Of a DNA stretch of 64,000 nt, positions 24,997-33,256 are shown in pieces; position 1 is the stretch's first letter; every line of letters begins with the position of its first letter. Source of the stretch: Nitrospirota bacterium (GTDB lineage: Bacteria > Nitrospirota > Nitrospiria > Nitrospirales > Nitrospiraceae); the NCBI GenBank assembly GCA_016219645.1, contig JACRLR010000016.1, forward strand, positions 124,001 through 188,000. Direction: 5' to 3'. The translations under genes were made by a program, and so were the position numbers. Below the pieces are notes generated by a model that was not told where the DNA came from, did not search any database, and saw only the letters and a list, made by a program, of their open reading frames with translations.

Positions 24997-26811
24997 ATGA
25001 ATTCCTTCGAGAGCAATGTCAGCCGACTGGCTCAGCGTAATCCTATGTTGGCAGCTGCACTTCGTCAGAGTGGGGGAGGGAGGCTGGAGATCGTGACTGC
25101 ACGCACAGGTCTGCCGTCGGCTCGCGCGAATGGGCGATGGATTCACAGCGCATATGACCCCATCAAAGAAGCGCAAGCTTGGGCAGACAGCCAAAGCCAT
25201 CAGGATGGAGAGACGATTGTGCTGCTCGGCCTCGGACTGCTCTACCACGTCGAGGCCTTGTGTGCGCGCTTGCCTCGAACTGCACCGGTCGTCCTGGTCG
25301 TTCCCGATCTGAGCCTGTTAGTCGATGCGGCCGCCGCTCGCACCTGGGGTGACTGGGTGGACCGTGTAACCTGGGCTTGGGGGACGACAGAAGCAATCAC
25401 TGAACGGATCGCCTCCGGCAGCCATCCGTTCCGGCTCGTCACCTATGTTCCAGCTGCATCGCTACATGAAGACAGTCACCGCGCGATTGAAACAGCTCTA
25501 CAGCGGCAGGTTGCGGCCAAGGCAGGTGGACAGCTGCGCATCGCAGTCGTCGGGCCGATCTACGGAGGGTCACTGCCCATCACCGGCTATGCGGTCAGCG
25601 CGCTTGAGTCACTTGGGCACCATGTCCGATGGCTCGATCCCAGTGTTCATGCCACAAGCTACCACCAGCTGGAACTGCTCAAGAATCCCCAGCATCGTTT
25701 GGCCTTACAGAGTAAGTATGCCGAAATGCTGAGCCGAGTCACGATGGCTCAGTTGGCAGAAGATCCACCTGATCTTGTGTTGTCGCTCGCGCAGGCGCCA
25801 TTGATTCTCCCGATGTTGGAGCATCTCAGGCGCAAACGGTTCTTGACTGCGATGTGGTTTGTCGAGAATTACCGGCATTTGACCTATTGGCAGCAGTTGG
25901 CGGCGGGCTATGACTTTTGGTTCGTGATTCAGCAAAAGCCCTGCATTGCCGCGCTAAGACAGGCAGGTGCGAAGGATGTGCGGTATCTTCCGATGGCAGC
26001 CGACCCATCCGTACACTATCCAATGGAGTTGACCAGGGCTGAGCGAGAAGAATACGGGGCAGATGTCTCGTTTGTCGGCGCAGGATATGCGAATCGTCGC
26101 GCGATCTTTCCCCGACTCCTCAATCAGGAATGGAGCTTCAAACTCTGGGGCAATGAGTGGGATGGCGCGACCGATCTGACCTCCGCGCTTCAACGAAACG
26201 GCGCACGGATTGATACCGAGACCTGCCGAAGAGTCTTTAACGCGAGCGCGGTGAATCTCAATCTGCATTCCTGGGCAGGGGTCGGGTTCGACCCCGACGG
26301 GGATTTTGTGAATCCCCGCACGTTCGAGCTGGCAGCCTGCGGCGCCTTTCAGCTTACCGACCGCCGATCGTTGATGCCGGATCTCTTGACGACGAGTGAG
26401 GTCGCGACCCTGTCGTCTCCCGACCAACTTCCTGGTGAAATTACCCGATGGTTTCACGAACCGGAGCAGCGCCTCGCCATGGCGGGGAACGCCCGCCAAC
26501 GTGTGCTTGCCGAACATACGTATGTGCACCGGATGCGTGATCTGCTGTCCCAGATCGGCGTGGCGAACCCGGATCGCATCGGGTCTATTCTTCGTGGCAG
26601 CCGTCAGGCAGAGGTGCTGGCGTCCACCGCCGCTGATTCATTCCCAACGATAGCCGCGACGCTGCGAGCGTTTCCCCCAACCCAACGGGTGGAGCTGAAG
26701 CAATTAGCGGCACAGATCCGTTCACGCGGCCCAATGGGAACTCTGTCCCGGGAGGATCTGATGGTGCTCATGTTGGACGAGTATCGGTCCGAGACGAAGG
26801 ATTTGGTGTAA
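24997..26811 (+). CDS. CgeB-like glycosyltransferase with Maf-type N-terminal region
   Basis: A 604-aa protein. Residues 1-170 resemble the N-terminal part of Maf-type motility accessory proteins (HSAYDPIKEAQAWADSQS, then ETIVLLGLGLLYHVEAL). Residues 180-520 resemble CgeB/DUF3880 plus group-1 glycosyltransferase regions (RIAVVGPIYGGS, FVENYRHLTYWQ, DVSFVGAGYANRR, NPRTFELAACGAFQLTDRR). Maf proteins transfer nonulosonic acids to flagellin; CgeB-like proteins are common in flagellar glycosylation islands. No transmembrane segment is seen. A role in flagellin glycosylation is likely from the combination and the position near fliC, but the sugar is unknown. Confidence 0.8.
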   Translation: MNSFESNVSRLAQRNPMLAAALRQSGGGRLEIVTARTGLPSARANGRWIHSAYDPIKEAQAWADSQSHQDGETIVLLGLGLLYHVEALCARLPRTAPVVLVVPDLSLLVDAAAARTWGDWVDRVTWAWGTTEAITERIASGSHPFRLVTYVPAASLHEDSHRAIETALQRQVAAKAGGQLRIAVVGPIYGGSLPITGYAVSALESLGHHVRWLDPSVHATSYHQLELLKNPQHRLALQSKYAEMLSRVTMAQLAEDPPDLVLSLAQAPLILPMLEHLRRKRFLTAMWFVENYRHLTYWQQLAAGYDFWFVIQQKPCIAALRQAGAKDVRYLPMAADPSVHYPMELTRAEREEYGADVSFVGAGYANRRAIFPRLLNQEWSFKLWGNEWDGATDLTSALQRNGARIDTETCRRVFNASAVNLNLHSWAGVGFDPDGDFVNPRTFELAACGAFQLTDRRSLMPDLLTTSEVATLSSPDQLPGEITRWFHEPEQRLAMAGNARQRVLAEHTYVHRMRDLLSQIGVANPDRIGSILRGSRQAEVLASTAADSFPTIAATLRAFPPTQRVELKQLAAQIRSRGPMGTLSREDLMVLMLDEYRSETKDLV

Positions 26812-26818
26812 GGGTGCA

Positions 26819-26937
26819 GGTAAATAGGCTGAAGGGGTACGGGGTCTAGGCTGAAGGGATTCAGGCTGAAGGCCGAAGGTCAGAGGCCGAAGTTCCGAAC
26901 ACTTCAGCCCGAACCCCTTCAGCCTATCTACCTGAAT
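26819..26937. repeat. inverted 7-bp-period repeat (GGCTGAA family)
   Basis: AGGCTGAAGG words at 26828-26890 face CTTCAGCC/CTTCAGCCTATC words at 26903-26925. It fills the gap between the CgeB-like and the second GT9 gene. Confidence 0.8.
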
Positions 26938-26951
26938 AGTTTCGAGTTGAT

Positions 26952-28583
26952 ATGACAAGACAAGTGCTGATCATCAACGTGACGCGCATGGGCGATCTGA
27001 TTCAGACCAGTCCATTGCTGTCCCGATTACGCGAGGAATGCCCCGATGTATCGATCGACCTGGTTGTCGATCGGAGCTTTGCGCCGACGGCGGCTCTGCT
27101 TGTCGGACTCCGGCAGGTGATCAGTTGCGATTTCGCCAGACTACTCGATGACTGCCGCACGCAATCCAAGAGCCTCGTGACGCTTATGCAGGAGATGACA
27201 ACCTGGGCTGCGCCGCTGCGAACTGCGCGGTACGATCGCATTGTCAACCTGACCTTCACCCGCCAGACCGGTTTGCTGGCGTCGTATATCGGCGCGCCGG
27301 ATCTGAGAGGGATTACGGCTGGGCCGGACGGCGGCCCTATTGTCCAGAATCCCTGGCTGTCCTACTTTACAGATCTGCACCGGCATCGACGATTCAATCG
27401 GTTCAACCTGGTAGACCTCTATGCGATGGGTGGAAGCGGCCCTGGTTCCTTTTCGCCTCTGTCGGTGATTGTGCCGGCAGATGGGAGGGAATGGGCCGAC
27501 TCATTCCTCCGGTCTCAAACTGCGACCGTTCGCCGGTGGATCGCCGTGCAGGTTGGAGCCAGCGATGTCATGAAGGCCTGGCGGCCGGAGTATTTTGGCC
27601 GAACGATGGCACACCTCAGCCGTCACCCTGGCATAGGATTTGTCCTGATCGGCACGGCTGCAGAAGCAGAGGCCATCGAGCTGGCCAAAGCGACCTATCG
27701 AACCAGTGGAGGAGCTGCACCGATCCTCGATGCAAGCGGTCGGACGACGCTCCACCAACTTGTCGGTCTGCTCTCGCTCTGTCAATTGCTCCTCACCAAC
27801 GATACAGGACCGATGCACCTGGCAGTCGGCGTCGGGACCCAGGTCATCGATCTGTCCGTCGGTCATGTCGATCACAATGAAACCGGGCCCTACGGCCCTG
27901 GCCATTGGGTGGTTCAACCGGCCCTTGCCTGTTCGCCCTGCGGGTTCGACCAGATCTGTGCCCATCATGCCTGCAAAGACCGTGTGATTCCCGAAGAAGT
28001 TGCGAATCTCTGCCTCCATGCGCTGGGGCTTGGCCCGGTTCCTTCCTGCAGCATGGGCCTGCGCCTGTATCAATCAGGCGTTGATGCAGATGGGCTCAAT
28101 TCTTATAGCCTACGATCGGGACAGCTCGATGGTAGTACTTCATGGTATGCCGGTTTTTGGAGGAGATTCTGGTACGAAGATTTTACAGGCCAGCCGAGTC
28201 GGTTGGCGGCGAACCTCGAACCAGCGCCGGACCAAGAACAGGCATTGGCTCGGGTGAGGGAAGCGGCTCCAGCCCTGCGCGGGTTGGAAAAACGTGCGAT
28301 GCACGTCGTTGGTCTGACAAAACAACATCCGCTGCCTGTCTCACAGCTGAAAGAGGAACAGGCGCTGCTCCGCCGTGAGCGTGAACAGCTCCTCCCTCGG
28401 ATGATGGCCCATTCGGCCACCGGCCCTGCGACCGTTGCCATGATCAGGGAGATCCATAACGATGATGTCGTTGGTCTGACGCAGTTGGCCGAGCGGCACG
28501 CGAGGGCCTATCGCCGTTGGCGCCAGCGCGTCGCGTCGGTCCGGGAATTATTGTCAGCCGTGCCGGCGCAGCTCGCTGTGTAG
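26952..28583 (+). CDS. glycosyltransferase family 9 with C-terminal extension
   Basis: A 543-aa GT9/heptosyltransferase-like protein. The N-terminus (VLIINVTRMGDLIQTSPLLS) and the donor-binding region (LLTNDTGPMHLAVGVGTQVI, then ETGPYGPGHWVVQPALACSP with a CGFDQICAHHAC cysteine cluster) are typical. After about residue 350 there is an extra helical region of nearly 190 residues, rich in Arg, Glu and Leu and without a recognised domain. It is the second GT9 of the island; its acceptor is unknown. Confidence 0.85.
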   Translation: MTRQVLIINVTRMGDLIQTSPLLSRLREECPDVSIDLVVDRSFAPTAALLVGLRQVISCDFARLLDDCRTQSKSLVTLMQEMTTWAAPLRTARYDRIVNLTFTRQTGLLASYIGAPDLRGITAGPDGGPIVQNPWLSYFTDLHRHRRFNRFNLVDLYAMGGSGPGSFSPLSVIVPADGREWADSFLRSQTATVRRWIAVQVGASDVMKAWRPEYFGRTMAHLSRHPGIGFVLIGTAAEAEAIELAKATYRTSGGAAPILDASGRTTLHQLVGLLSLCQLLLTNDTGPMHLAVGVGTQVIDLSVGHVDHNETGPYGPGHWVVQPALACSPCGFDQICAHHACKDRVIPEEVANLCLHALGLGPVPSCSMGLRLYQSGVDADGLNSYSLRSGQLDGSTSWYAGFWRRFWYEDFTGQPSRLAANLEPAPDQEQALARVREAAPALRGLEKRAMHVVGLTKQHPLPVSQLKEEQALLRREREQLLPRMMAHSATGPATVAMIREIHNDDVVGLTQLAERHARAYRRWRQRVASVRELLSAVPAQLAV

Positions 28584-28597
28584 CGCGCGACTGCTTT

Positions 28598-28735
28598 AGT
28601 TAGTTCATTTGGTTTGTTTGGTTTGTTTAGTTGGTTTGGTTCAAAGATCGAAAGAAACCACACGCACCATACAAACCAGATCAACCAAACAAACCAAATG
28701 AACCAAATAAACCAAACAAACCAGACAGACCAGAA
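28598..28735. repeat. inverted 9-bp-period repeat (CCAAACAAA family)
   Basis: The left arm (TTTGGTTTGTTTGGTTTG) and a long right arm of CCAAACAAA, CCAAATGAA, CCAAATAAA and CCAGACAGA words flank a spacer. The right arm happens to be open in frame with the next gene (it would encode Pro-Asn-Lys-Pro repeats), but the real start lies after it. Confidence 0.85.
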
Positions 28736-28747
28736 GGGGGTGGAGCT

Positions 28748-29278
28748 ATGCTTGTTACACTCGATCAGGATCAGTGGGATGTGAGTGACGATCACCTGGT
28801 CAGCGAGGTCCTGACAGAGGTCAGCGATCGCGCGTATGCGAAGCATCGGCTGGTGACCTCGCTGAAGCTGGGGGGGCATCCGATCACGGATCGCGACATT
28901 CAGCCCCTGTTGCTGAACAAACTTCTCAAAGAGGTCGGGCCGATCGAAGCCAGCTCGCAGAATATTCCAGAGATCATGAGGTGTGCTGCCCCGACAATTA
29001 CCCGGTTTGCCACGACGTTAAAGACTGAGGCCCAAGGATTTCTCTTGCCTCTGCGTGTGAACGGGGTCATTCCCTCATCGTTGGACCGCTGGTTCGGACA
29101 GTTGGCCGATTATGTGGAGCTTCTGCAGGCCGGTGCGCAGAGCAGTCCAGCCAAGGGAGATTTGCAGACTGTGTCGTTCTGGATTCAGGAGCTCCTGGAG
29201 GCTCGCTCTATTCAAGATCCGGTTCGGATAGCGGATATCCTTGAATTCGAGACCATTCCTTACTTGGCTTCCGTATGA
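28748..29278 (+). CDS. protein of unknown function between glycosyltransferase island and fliC
   Basis: The 176-aa acidic to neutral protein is mainly helical, with no signal peptide and no transmembrane segment, and I do not recognise its family. Segments such as DRDIQPLLLNKLLKEVGPIE and DLQTVSFWIQELLEARSIQD suggest a compact helical fold. The ATG at 28748 is chosen because AAGGGGGTGGAG precedes it and the upstream part of the frame is repeat DNA. Lying directly upstream of the flagellin gene, it could be a chaperone or regulator for flagellin or its modification; this is only a guess from position. Confidence 0.65.
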   Translation: MLVTLDQDQWDVSDDHLVSEVLTEVSDRAYAKHRLVTSLKLGGHPITDRDIQPLLLNKLLKEVGPIEASSQNIPEIMRCAAPTITRFATTLKTEAQGFLLPLRVNGVIPSSLDRWFGQLADYVELLQAGAQSSPAKGDLQTVSFWIQELLEARSIQDPVRIADILEFETIPYLASV

Positions 29279-29345
29279 ATCTCCTTGTCGAATACTGTCG
29301 GTTATCAACCACTGTGGTCCCTCTTCGTCCTATGCTCAGTCCCGC

Positions 29346-29373
29346 TCAAGTGCGGACCGGAAGGGACCGATAA
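29346..29373 (+). promoter_or_regulatory. sigma-28-type promoter of fliC
   Basis: TCAAGTGC, 12 nt, then ACCGATAA; the -10 matches the FliA consensus GCCGATAA at 7 of 8 bases. Transcription would begin near 29380, giving a leader of about 120 nt. Flagellin genes are the classical FliA targets. Confidence 0.7.
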
Positions 29374-29436
29374 GGGATGCACAACCAGGGGCCTCACCGG
29401 TATGCATGCGATCGGCGGGGTTTTCGGTTAAAACAA

Positions 29437-29493
29437 TCCCGGAACGGATGCCGGGAAGCAGGGATGGTTGATTCAATCGGTATTCAAGGAGGA
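29437..29493 (+). promoter_or_regulatory. candidate CsrA-binding leader of fliC
   Basis: TCCCGG (29437-29442) and CCGGGA (29451-29456) pair to form a hairpin whose loop is AACGGATG, with GGA exposed. Forty nt downstream the Shine-Dalgarno sequence AAGGAGGAG (29486-29494) contains two more GGA motifs. One upstream hairpin site plus one site over the ribosome binding site is the arrangement through which CsrA represses flagellin (hag) in Bacillus subtilis. csrA and fliW are both in this window. Confidence 0.6.
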
Positions 29494-29501
29494 GTAGGTC
29501 C

Positions 29502-30326
29502 ATGGCTTTAATCGTCAATAACAATCCGGCTTCGATCGCGGCTCAGCGCAATTTGACCGTCAATACGAATCAGTTGCAACGGTCAGTTGAGCGGTTGTCT
29601 TCAGGCCTTCGGATCACCCGCGCATCGGATGATGCCGCCGGACTCGGCGTGTCAGAAACCTTGCGCGCGCACATCCGCAGCATCAATCAAGCAACGCGCA
29701 ATGCGAATGACGGCATCAGCTTGACGCAGGTCGCCGACGGCGCTGCGGCCACGATTGGTAACCTGCTCTCCCGGCTCCGTGAGCTGACGACGCAGGCCGC
29801 CAGCGGCACGGTCGGCGCCACAGAACGGTCCTATCTGGATCAGGAATTTGTCGCGCTCCGATCCGAAATCGACCGGATCGGCACCGTGACCGAGTTCAAC
29901 GGCCAGGCGCTGTTGAGCGGGGCCACCAATTCATTCGAAGTGTTCATCGGTTTCAAGAGCGGCGCGAGCAATTCACTCACAGCCGATCTGAACGATTTGG
30001 ACATCGCCAGCATCGGCTTGTCCAGCGTGAATATTTCGACCTCGGCCAATGCCCAGAGTGCGCTGAGCAATATCGACAGCGCGATCAGTTCGATCGCGAC
30101 TGCCCGAGCGGAATACGGTTCGATTCAGAACCGTTTCGAGGCAGCCATCGCGAATCTCCAAGTCACGAGTGAGAACTTCGTGGCTGCGGAATCTCGGATC
30201 CGCGATGCGGATATTGCCTATGAGACGGCGCAATTCACGAAGAATCAGATCCTCGTGCAATCAGGCATCGCAGTGTTGACGCAGGCCAACGCGCTTCCGC
30301 AACAGGCACTCGCGTTGCTGCGGTAG
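29502..30326 (+). CDS. fliC: flagellin
   Basis: This encodes the filament subunit. The 274-aa protein has the conserved N-terminus (MALIVNNNPASIAAQRNL, then RLSSGLRITRASDDAAGLGV) and C-terminus (ESRIRDADIAYETAQFTKNQ, ending in QANALPQQALALLR), with a very short central region, so the filament lacks large outer domains. Several Ser/Thr residues in the central part (TNSFEVFIGFKSGASNS) could be glycosylated. The Shine-Dalgarno AAGGAGGAG is strong. It is a single flagellin gene in this window, preceded by the glycosylation island and followed by flaG, fliD and fliS. Confidence 0.97.
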   Translation: MALIVNNNPASIAAQRNLTVNTNQLQRSVERLSSGLRITRASDDAAGLGVSETLRAHIRSINQATRNANDGISLTQVADGAAATIGNLLSRLRELTTQAASGTVGATERSYLDQEFVALRSEIDRIGTVTEFNGQALLSGATNSFEVFIGFKSGASNSLTADLNDLDIASIGLSSVNISTSANAQSALSNIDSAISSIATARAEYGSIQNRFEAAIANLQVTSENFVAAESRIRDADIAYETAQFTKNQILVQSGIAVLTQANALPQQALALLR

Positions 30327-30340
30327 GCCGGCGCCTCGTC

Positions 30341-30390
30341 CCACCGGAGTCACCGCCCAGCCGCCGCATCGGCGGCTGGGCCTCCGGCGG
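30341..30390 (+). terminator. strong hairpin after fliC
   Basis: An 11-bp perfect stem (GCCCAGCCGCC at 30355-30365 with GGCGGCTGGGC at 30371-30381, loop GCATC) is extended by an outer stem (CCACCGGAG at 30341-30349 with CTCCGGCGG at 30382-30390, one mismatch). No T-tract follows, so it may stabilise the abundant fliC mRNA or attenuate rather than terminate transcription. Confidence 0.6.
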
Positions 30391-30424
30391 ACAATGAGGA
30401 GGCGTTGTCCCGACGGAGGCTTCC

Positions 30425-30787
30425 ATGGTCCAGAACATTCGACCGCCTCAAGATATCTATACTCATCAGCAAGGCCGACCTGCGAGCGAAGCAAAGCCGG
30501 TTCGCGATGGAGCCGGGAAGGTGGAAGCGGATCTCACGGCGTTTGCCCCGGCGCCGACGCCAACAAAAGATCAGGTGGAGCAGGCGGCCGCCCGTGTGAA
30601 AGAAGTGCTTCGTGGAACCACGTCCCGGCTGGAGATCGAGATCGATCCCGATTTGCGCAAGGCCGTGATCAGGATTCTCGACGGGGAATCCGGAGAGATC
30701 ATCCGCCAGATTCCTTCGCAGGAAATTTTGGATCTGGCCAGGCATCTGGATGATCCGAAAGGTCTCTTGATTCGAGAACGAGCGTAA
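30425..30787 (+). CDS. flaG: FlaG family protein
   Basis: The 120-aa product has the FlaG C-terminal domain (RLEIEIDPDLRKAVIRILDG, then SGEIIRQIPSQEILDLARHL), with a disordered N-terminal half. FlaG influences filament length in several species; the mechanism is unclear. The order fliC-flaG-fliD-fliS is typical of polar flagellar clusters. The ATG follows GACGGAGGC. Confidence 0.92.
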   Translation: MVQNIRPPQDIYTHQQGRPASEAKPVRDGAGKVEADLTAFAPAPTPTKDQVEQAAARVKEVLRGTTSRLEIEIDPDLRKAVIRILDGESGEIIRQIPSQEILDLARHLDDPKGLLIRERA

Positions 30788-30789
30788 TA

Positions 30790-30950
30790 AGCGTCGTTCG
30801 TGAAACGTGAAGCGTCATTCGTCCGAGAGTGGAGTTGCTCATTCCGGGCCTCTAGTTGCAAGTCACTAGTTTCAAGTTTTAGAAACCCATCTCCGAAAAC
30901 CTGAAACTAGAAACCTGAAACTCGACACGCTCGAACGAGATACGCCTCAC
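30790..30950. repeat. mixed 7-bp-period repeats between flaG and fliD
   Basis: A GTGAAGC-family arm (30790-30822) is followed by an inverted GAAACTA-family pair (AAGTCACTAGTTTCAAGTTT at 30859-30878, with GAAACTAGAAACCTGAAACTC at 30903-30923). Another short inverted arm near 30930-30945 (GAACGAGATACGCCTCAC) closes the outer family, so one repeat lies nested in the other. Confidence 0.75.
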
Positions 30951-30971
30951 ACATACAGGACCACTGAAGCT

Positions 30972-32357
30972 ATGGCAACGATATCGTTCGGGGGATTGGG
31001 AAACGGACTGGATTTCGGCCAAGTGGTTGATCAGCTGGTCAAGGTTCAACGTCTTCCGATCGATCAATTGAATCAGAAGAAAACGACCGCGCAGTCGAAG
31101 TTGACAGACTATGGACTGCTCGGGGCAAAACTGCTGGCTCTGCAATCGGCCGGCGATGCCCTGCGATTTCCGACTTCATTCGACCGATCGAGCACAACCG
31201 TATCGGACCAAACTGCCGTAACTGCTTCTGCCACCTCGGCCGCGACGCCAGGATCCTATCTCGTCCGGGTGACGCAATTGGCGCAGTCCCATCAGATTAC
31301 CAACAAGGGAGCGACAGCTGTTTCCAGCGTCACCGCCGATATCGTCAGCGGCGGATCTGCCACGTTTACTTTTCGTGTGGGGACTGGGACAGACCAGACC
31401 GTGACATTGGGTGCGACAGCCACGCTCGAAGACTTGCAGACCGGCATCAACGATTTGGGCGCCGGCGTAACCGCATCGATTGTGAATGCCGGCAGTGAGG
31501 CGACACCGGCCTATCGCTTGATCCTGACGGCCACGGCGTCGGGATCAAGCAATGGGGTAACGATTGTGGCCGATGGGACGACATTGGATTTTGCCAACGG
31601 GAGCGGCGCAGGAGGGGTCGATACCTTGCAAGCAGCACAAGACTCCATCGCCATCGTCGGCGACCCGACACTGAATCCCGTCACCTTGCAGCGCAGCAGC
31701 AATGTCGTCACAGACGCGATTCCAGGGGTGACAGTGTCACTCCTCAAGACAACCGGGTCCGGCACTGTCTCCGTCAATGTCACGCACGATAACGGTGGGG
31801 TAAAAGAAAACATCAAGAAATTTACGACCGCCTATAACGACATCGTGAAGTTTGTGAATGAACGCACCACCTACGACGTCGCCACAAAAAAAGGCGCGCT
31901 ATTCTTCGGCGAGCCAACGGCGAAGGGGTTTCTCTCGCAACTCCGGCAAGCGCTCTCCTCTCCGGTGAGCGGGCTGACAACCTATTCGTCCGTGGGTGAA
32001 ATTGGTTTTAAGACGGAACGGGACGGCACGATTACTGTCGACGATGCCAAGCTGGATAGTGTGTTGAGCAGTAACTACAAGGCGGTCAAGTCGCTCTTTA
32101 TCAATCAGGCGGGGGTGGTCGGTGTCGCCCAGCGGGTCAATGTGGCCATCGATGCGATTGACGACATCAGCACAGGCTCACTCACGGTCCGTAAGAACGC
32201 ATTGACCAATCAGCTCAGCAGCCTGACGACCGAAATCAGCAGAAAAGAAGACGCCCTCTCAGCTTACGAGGAGGCACTGAAAAGACAATATGCAGCGCTC
32301 GACGGACTCCTGAGCCGGTTAAGGGGCCAGACCACATTCTTACAGTCGCAGGGGTGA
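30972..32357 (+). CDS. fliD: flagellar filament cap protein FliD
   Basis: FliD (HAP2) caps the filament and promotes flagellin folding. The 461-aa length is typical. The N-terminal region (GLGNGLDFGQVVDQLVKVQR, then PIDQLNQKKTTAQSKL) and the C-terminal coiled region (SSLTTEISRKEDALSAYEEA, then KRQYAALDGLLSRLRGQTTF) match FliD N and C domains. Its stop overlaps the fliS start (TGATG). Confidence 0.95.
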   Translation: MATISFGGLGNGLDFGQVVDQLVKVQRLPIDQLNQKKTTAQSKLTDYGLLGAKLLALQSAGDALRFPTSFDRSSTTVSDQTAVTASATSAATPGSYLVRVTQLAQSHQITNKGATAVSSVTADIVSGGSATFTFRVGTGTDQTVTLGATATLEDLQTGINDLGAGVTASIVNAGSEATPAYRLILTATASGSSNGVTIVADGTTLDFANGSGAGGVDTLQAAQDSIAIVGDPTLNPVTLQRSSNVVTDAIPGVTVSLLKTTGSGTVSVNVTHDNGGVKENIKKFTTAYNDIVKFVNERTTYDVATKKGALFFGEPTAKGFLSQLRQALSSPVSGLTTYSSVGEIGFKTERDGTITVDDAKLDSVLSSNYKAVKSLFINQAGVVGVAQRVNVAIDAIDDISTGSLTVRKNALTNQLSSLTTEISRKEDALSAYEEALKRQYAALDGLLSRLRGQTTFLQSQG

Positions 32358-32779
32358 TGATGAACACCTATCCTAATACAGCCGCCGCGTCACGCTATCG
32401 TCAAACAGAGGTGCTGACCACATCGGGCGTCCAACTGATCGTCCTGCTGTATGACTCAGCCATTCAGGCGATCGAACTCGCCAGCGATGGGATCGCCAGG
32501 CGTCATCAGCCAGACAAGGCCCGGTTCCTCAGGCGAGCCGTTGGGATTGTGAGTGAATTGTCCAGCGTCCTCGACTTCGAACGGGGCGGCGAGATGGCGA
32601 AATCGCTGTACCGTCTCTATGACTACATGCTCTCGGAGTTCACACAGGCCAATTTGCGCAACGATGCCAGTCGTCTCAACGGCCCACTACGGTGCCTGAA
32701 GGAAATGCGTGGAGCCTGGCACACAGTGGCCCAGCAGCAGGAGAAGCCAGAATTGAGAATGGTGAATGGTAAATGTTGA
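32357..32779 (+). CDS. fliS: flagellin export chaperone FliS
   Basis: FliS binds the flagellin C-terminus in the cytosol and prevents premature polymerisation. The 140-aa product shows the family pattern (NTAAASRYRQTEVLTTSGVQ, LIVLLYDSAIQAIELA, LSSVLDFERGGEMAKSLYRL, YDYMLSEFTQANLRND). Any of three overlapping starts (GTG 32354, ATG 32357, ATG 32360) is possible. The last residues (about 130-140, ELRMVNGKC) and the stop codon come from the start of a GAATGGT-family repeat, so the C-terminus is repeat-derived. Confidence 0.92.
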   Translation: MMNTYPNTAAASRYRQTEVLTTSGVQLIVLLYDSAIQAIELASDGIARRHQPDKARFLRRAVGIVSELSSVLDFERGGEMAKSLYRLYDYMLSEFTQANLRNDASRLNGPLRCLKEMRGAWHTVAQQQEKPELRMVNGKC

Positions 32780-32940
32780 ATGGTCCATGGGGAATGGCAG
32801 ATGGTAAATGGCGAATGGGCGATGGTTCATGGTTCAGGGTTAATGGTGAGTTGAAGGATTCGGCAGTCACTGGGTCTGAGAAAGGGTCGAATGAATTCCG
32901 AACATTCACCATTCACCATTGACCATTTACCATTCAACAG
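32750..32940. repeat. inverted 7-bp-period repeat (GAATGGT family) spanning fliS end and next gene start
   Basis: The left arm (32757-32850) reads GAATGGT, GAATGGT, AAATGTT, GAATGGT, CCATGGG, GAATGGC, AGATGGT and further degenerate 7-mers. The right arm (32901-32938) reads CATTCACCATTCACCATTGA and so on in inverse. The left arm supplies the fliS C-terminus and the right arm the first codons of the following gene. Confidence 0.9.
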
Positions 32941-33256
32941 TCCGAAAGACTGGGAGCAGAACTTGCGCGACTTGACGGCACAGGCAGGTCAGGCGGCGGA
33001 ACTCGGACGCTGGGATCTGGTTGAGGAATGTTACCGGCTGCGGGGGGAACAGCTCCGAAACCATTCGATCCCTTCGGCGCTTGCCACAGACCTCACTCGA
33101 TTCGACCGAATGGTCGAAGCCAGGATTCTGAATGTTCGCGCCGCTGTCCAATCGCAGCTGATCGAGTCAGCAAAGGTCCGCATGAAATTGCAAGGAATAC
33201 GGTCCTGGCAAAGTGCATGCTCGTCTGATTCCACGTTCATGGACCGACAAGCGTGA
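32891..33256 (+). CDS. FliT-position flagellar protein
   Basis: A 121-aa helical protein directly after fliS, the usual place of the FliD chaperone FliT. The segment DWEQNLRDLTAQAGQAAELG, then RWDLVEECYRLRGEQL resembles the first helices of FliT-like proteins, but the similarity is too weak to be certain. Residues 4-17 (EHSPFTIDHLPFNS) are encoded by the right arm of a repeat; the ancestral start may have been further in, and no later ATG is close. The role as chaperone is inferred from context. Confidence 0.6.
   Translation: MNSEHSPFTIDHLPFNSPKDWEQNLRDLTAQAGQAAELGRWDLVEECYRLRGEQLRNHSIPSALATDLTRFDRMVEARILNVRAAVQSQLIESAKVRMKLQGIRSWQSACSSDSTFMDRQA

Noticed and set aside
28631..28747. N-terminal extension encoding Pro-Asn-Lys-Pro repeats in front of the unknown gene
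   Set aside because: It is the translated right arm of an intergenic repeat; a good ribosome binding site and ATG at 28748 follow it.
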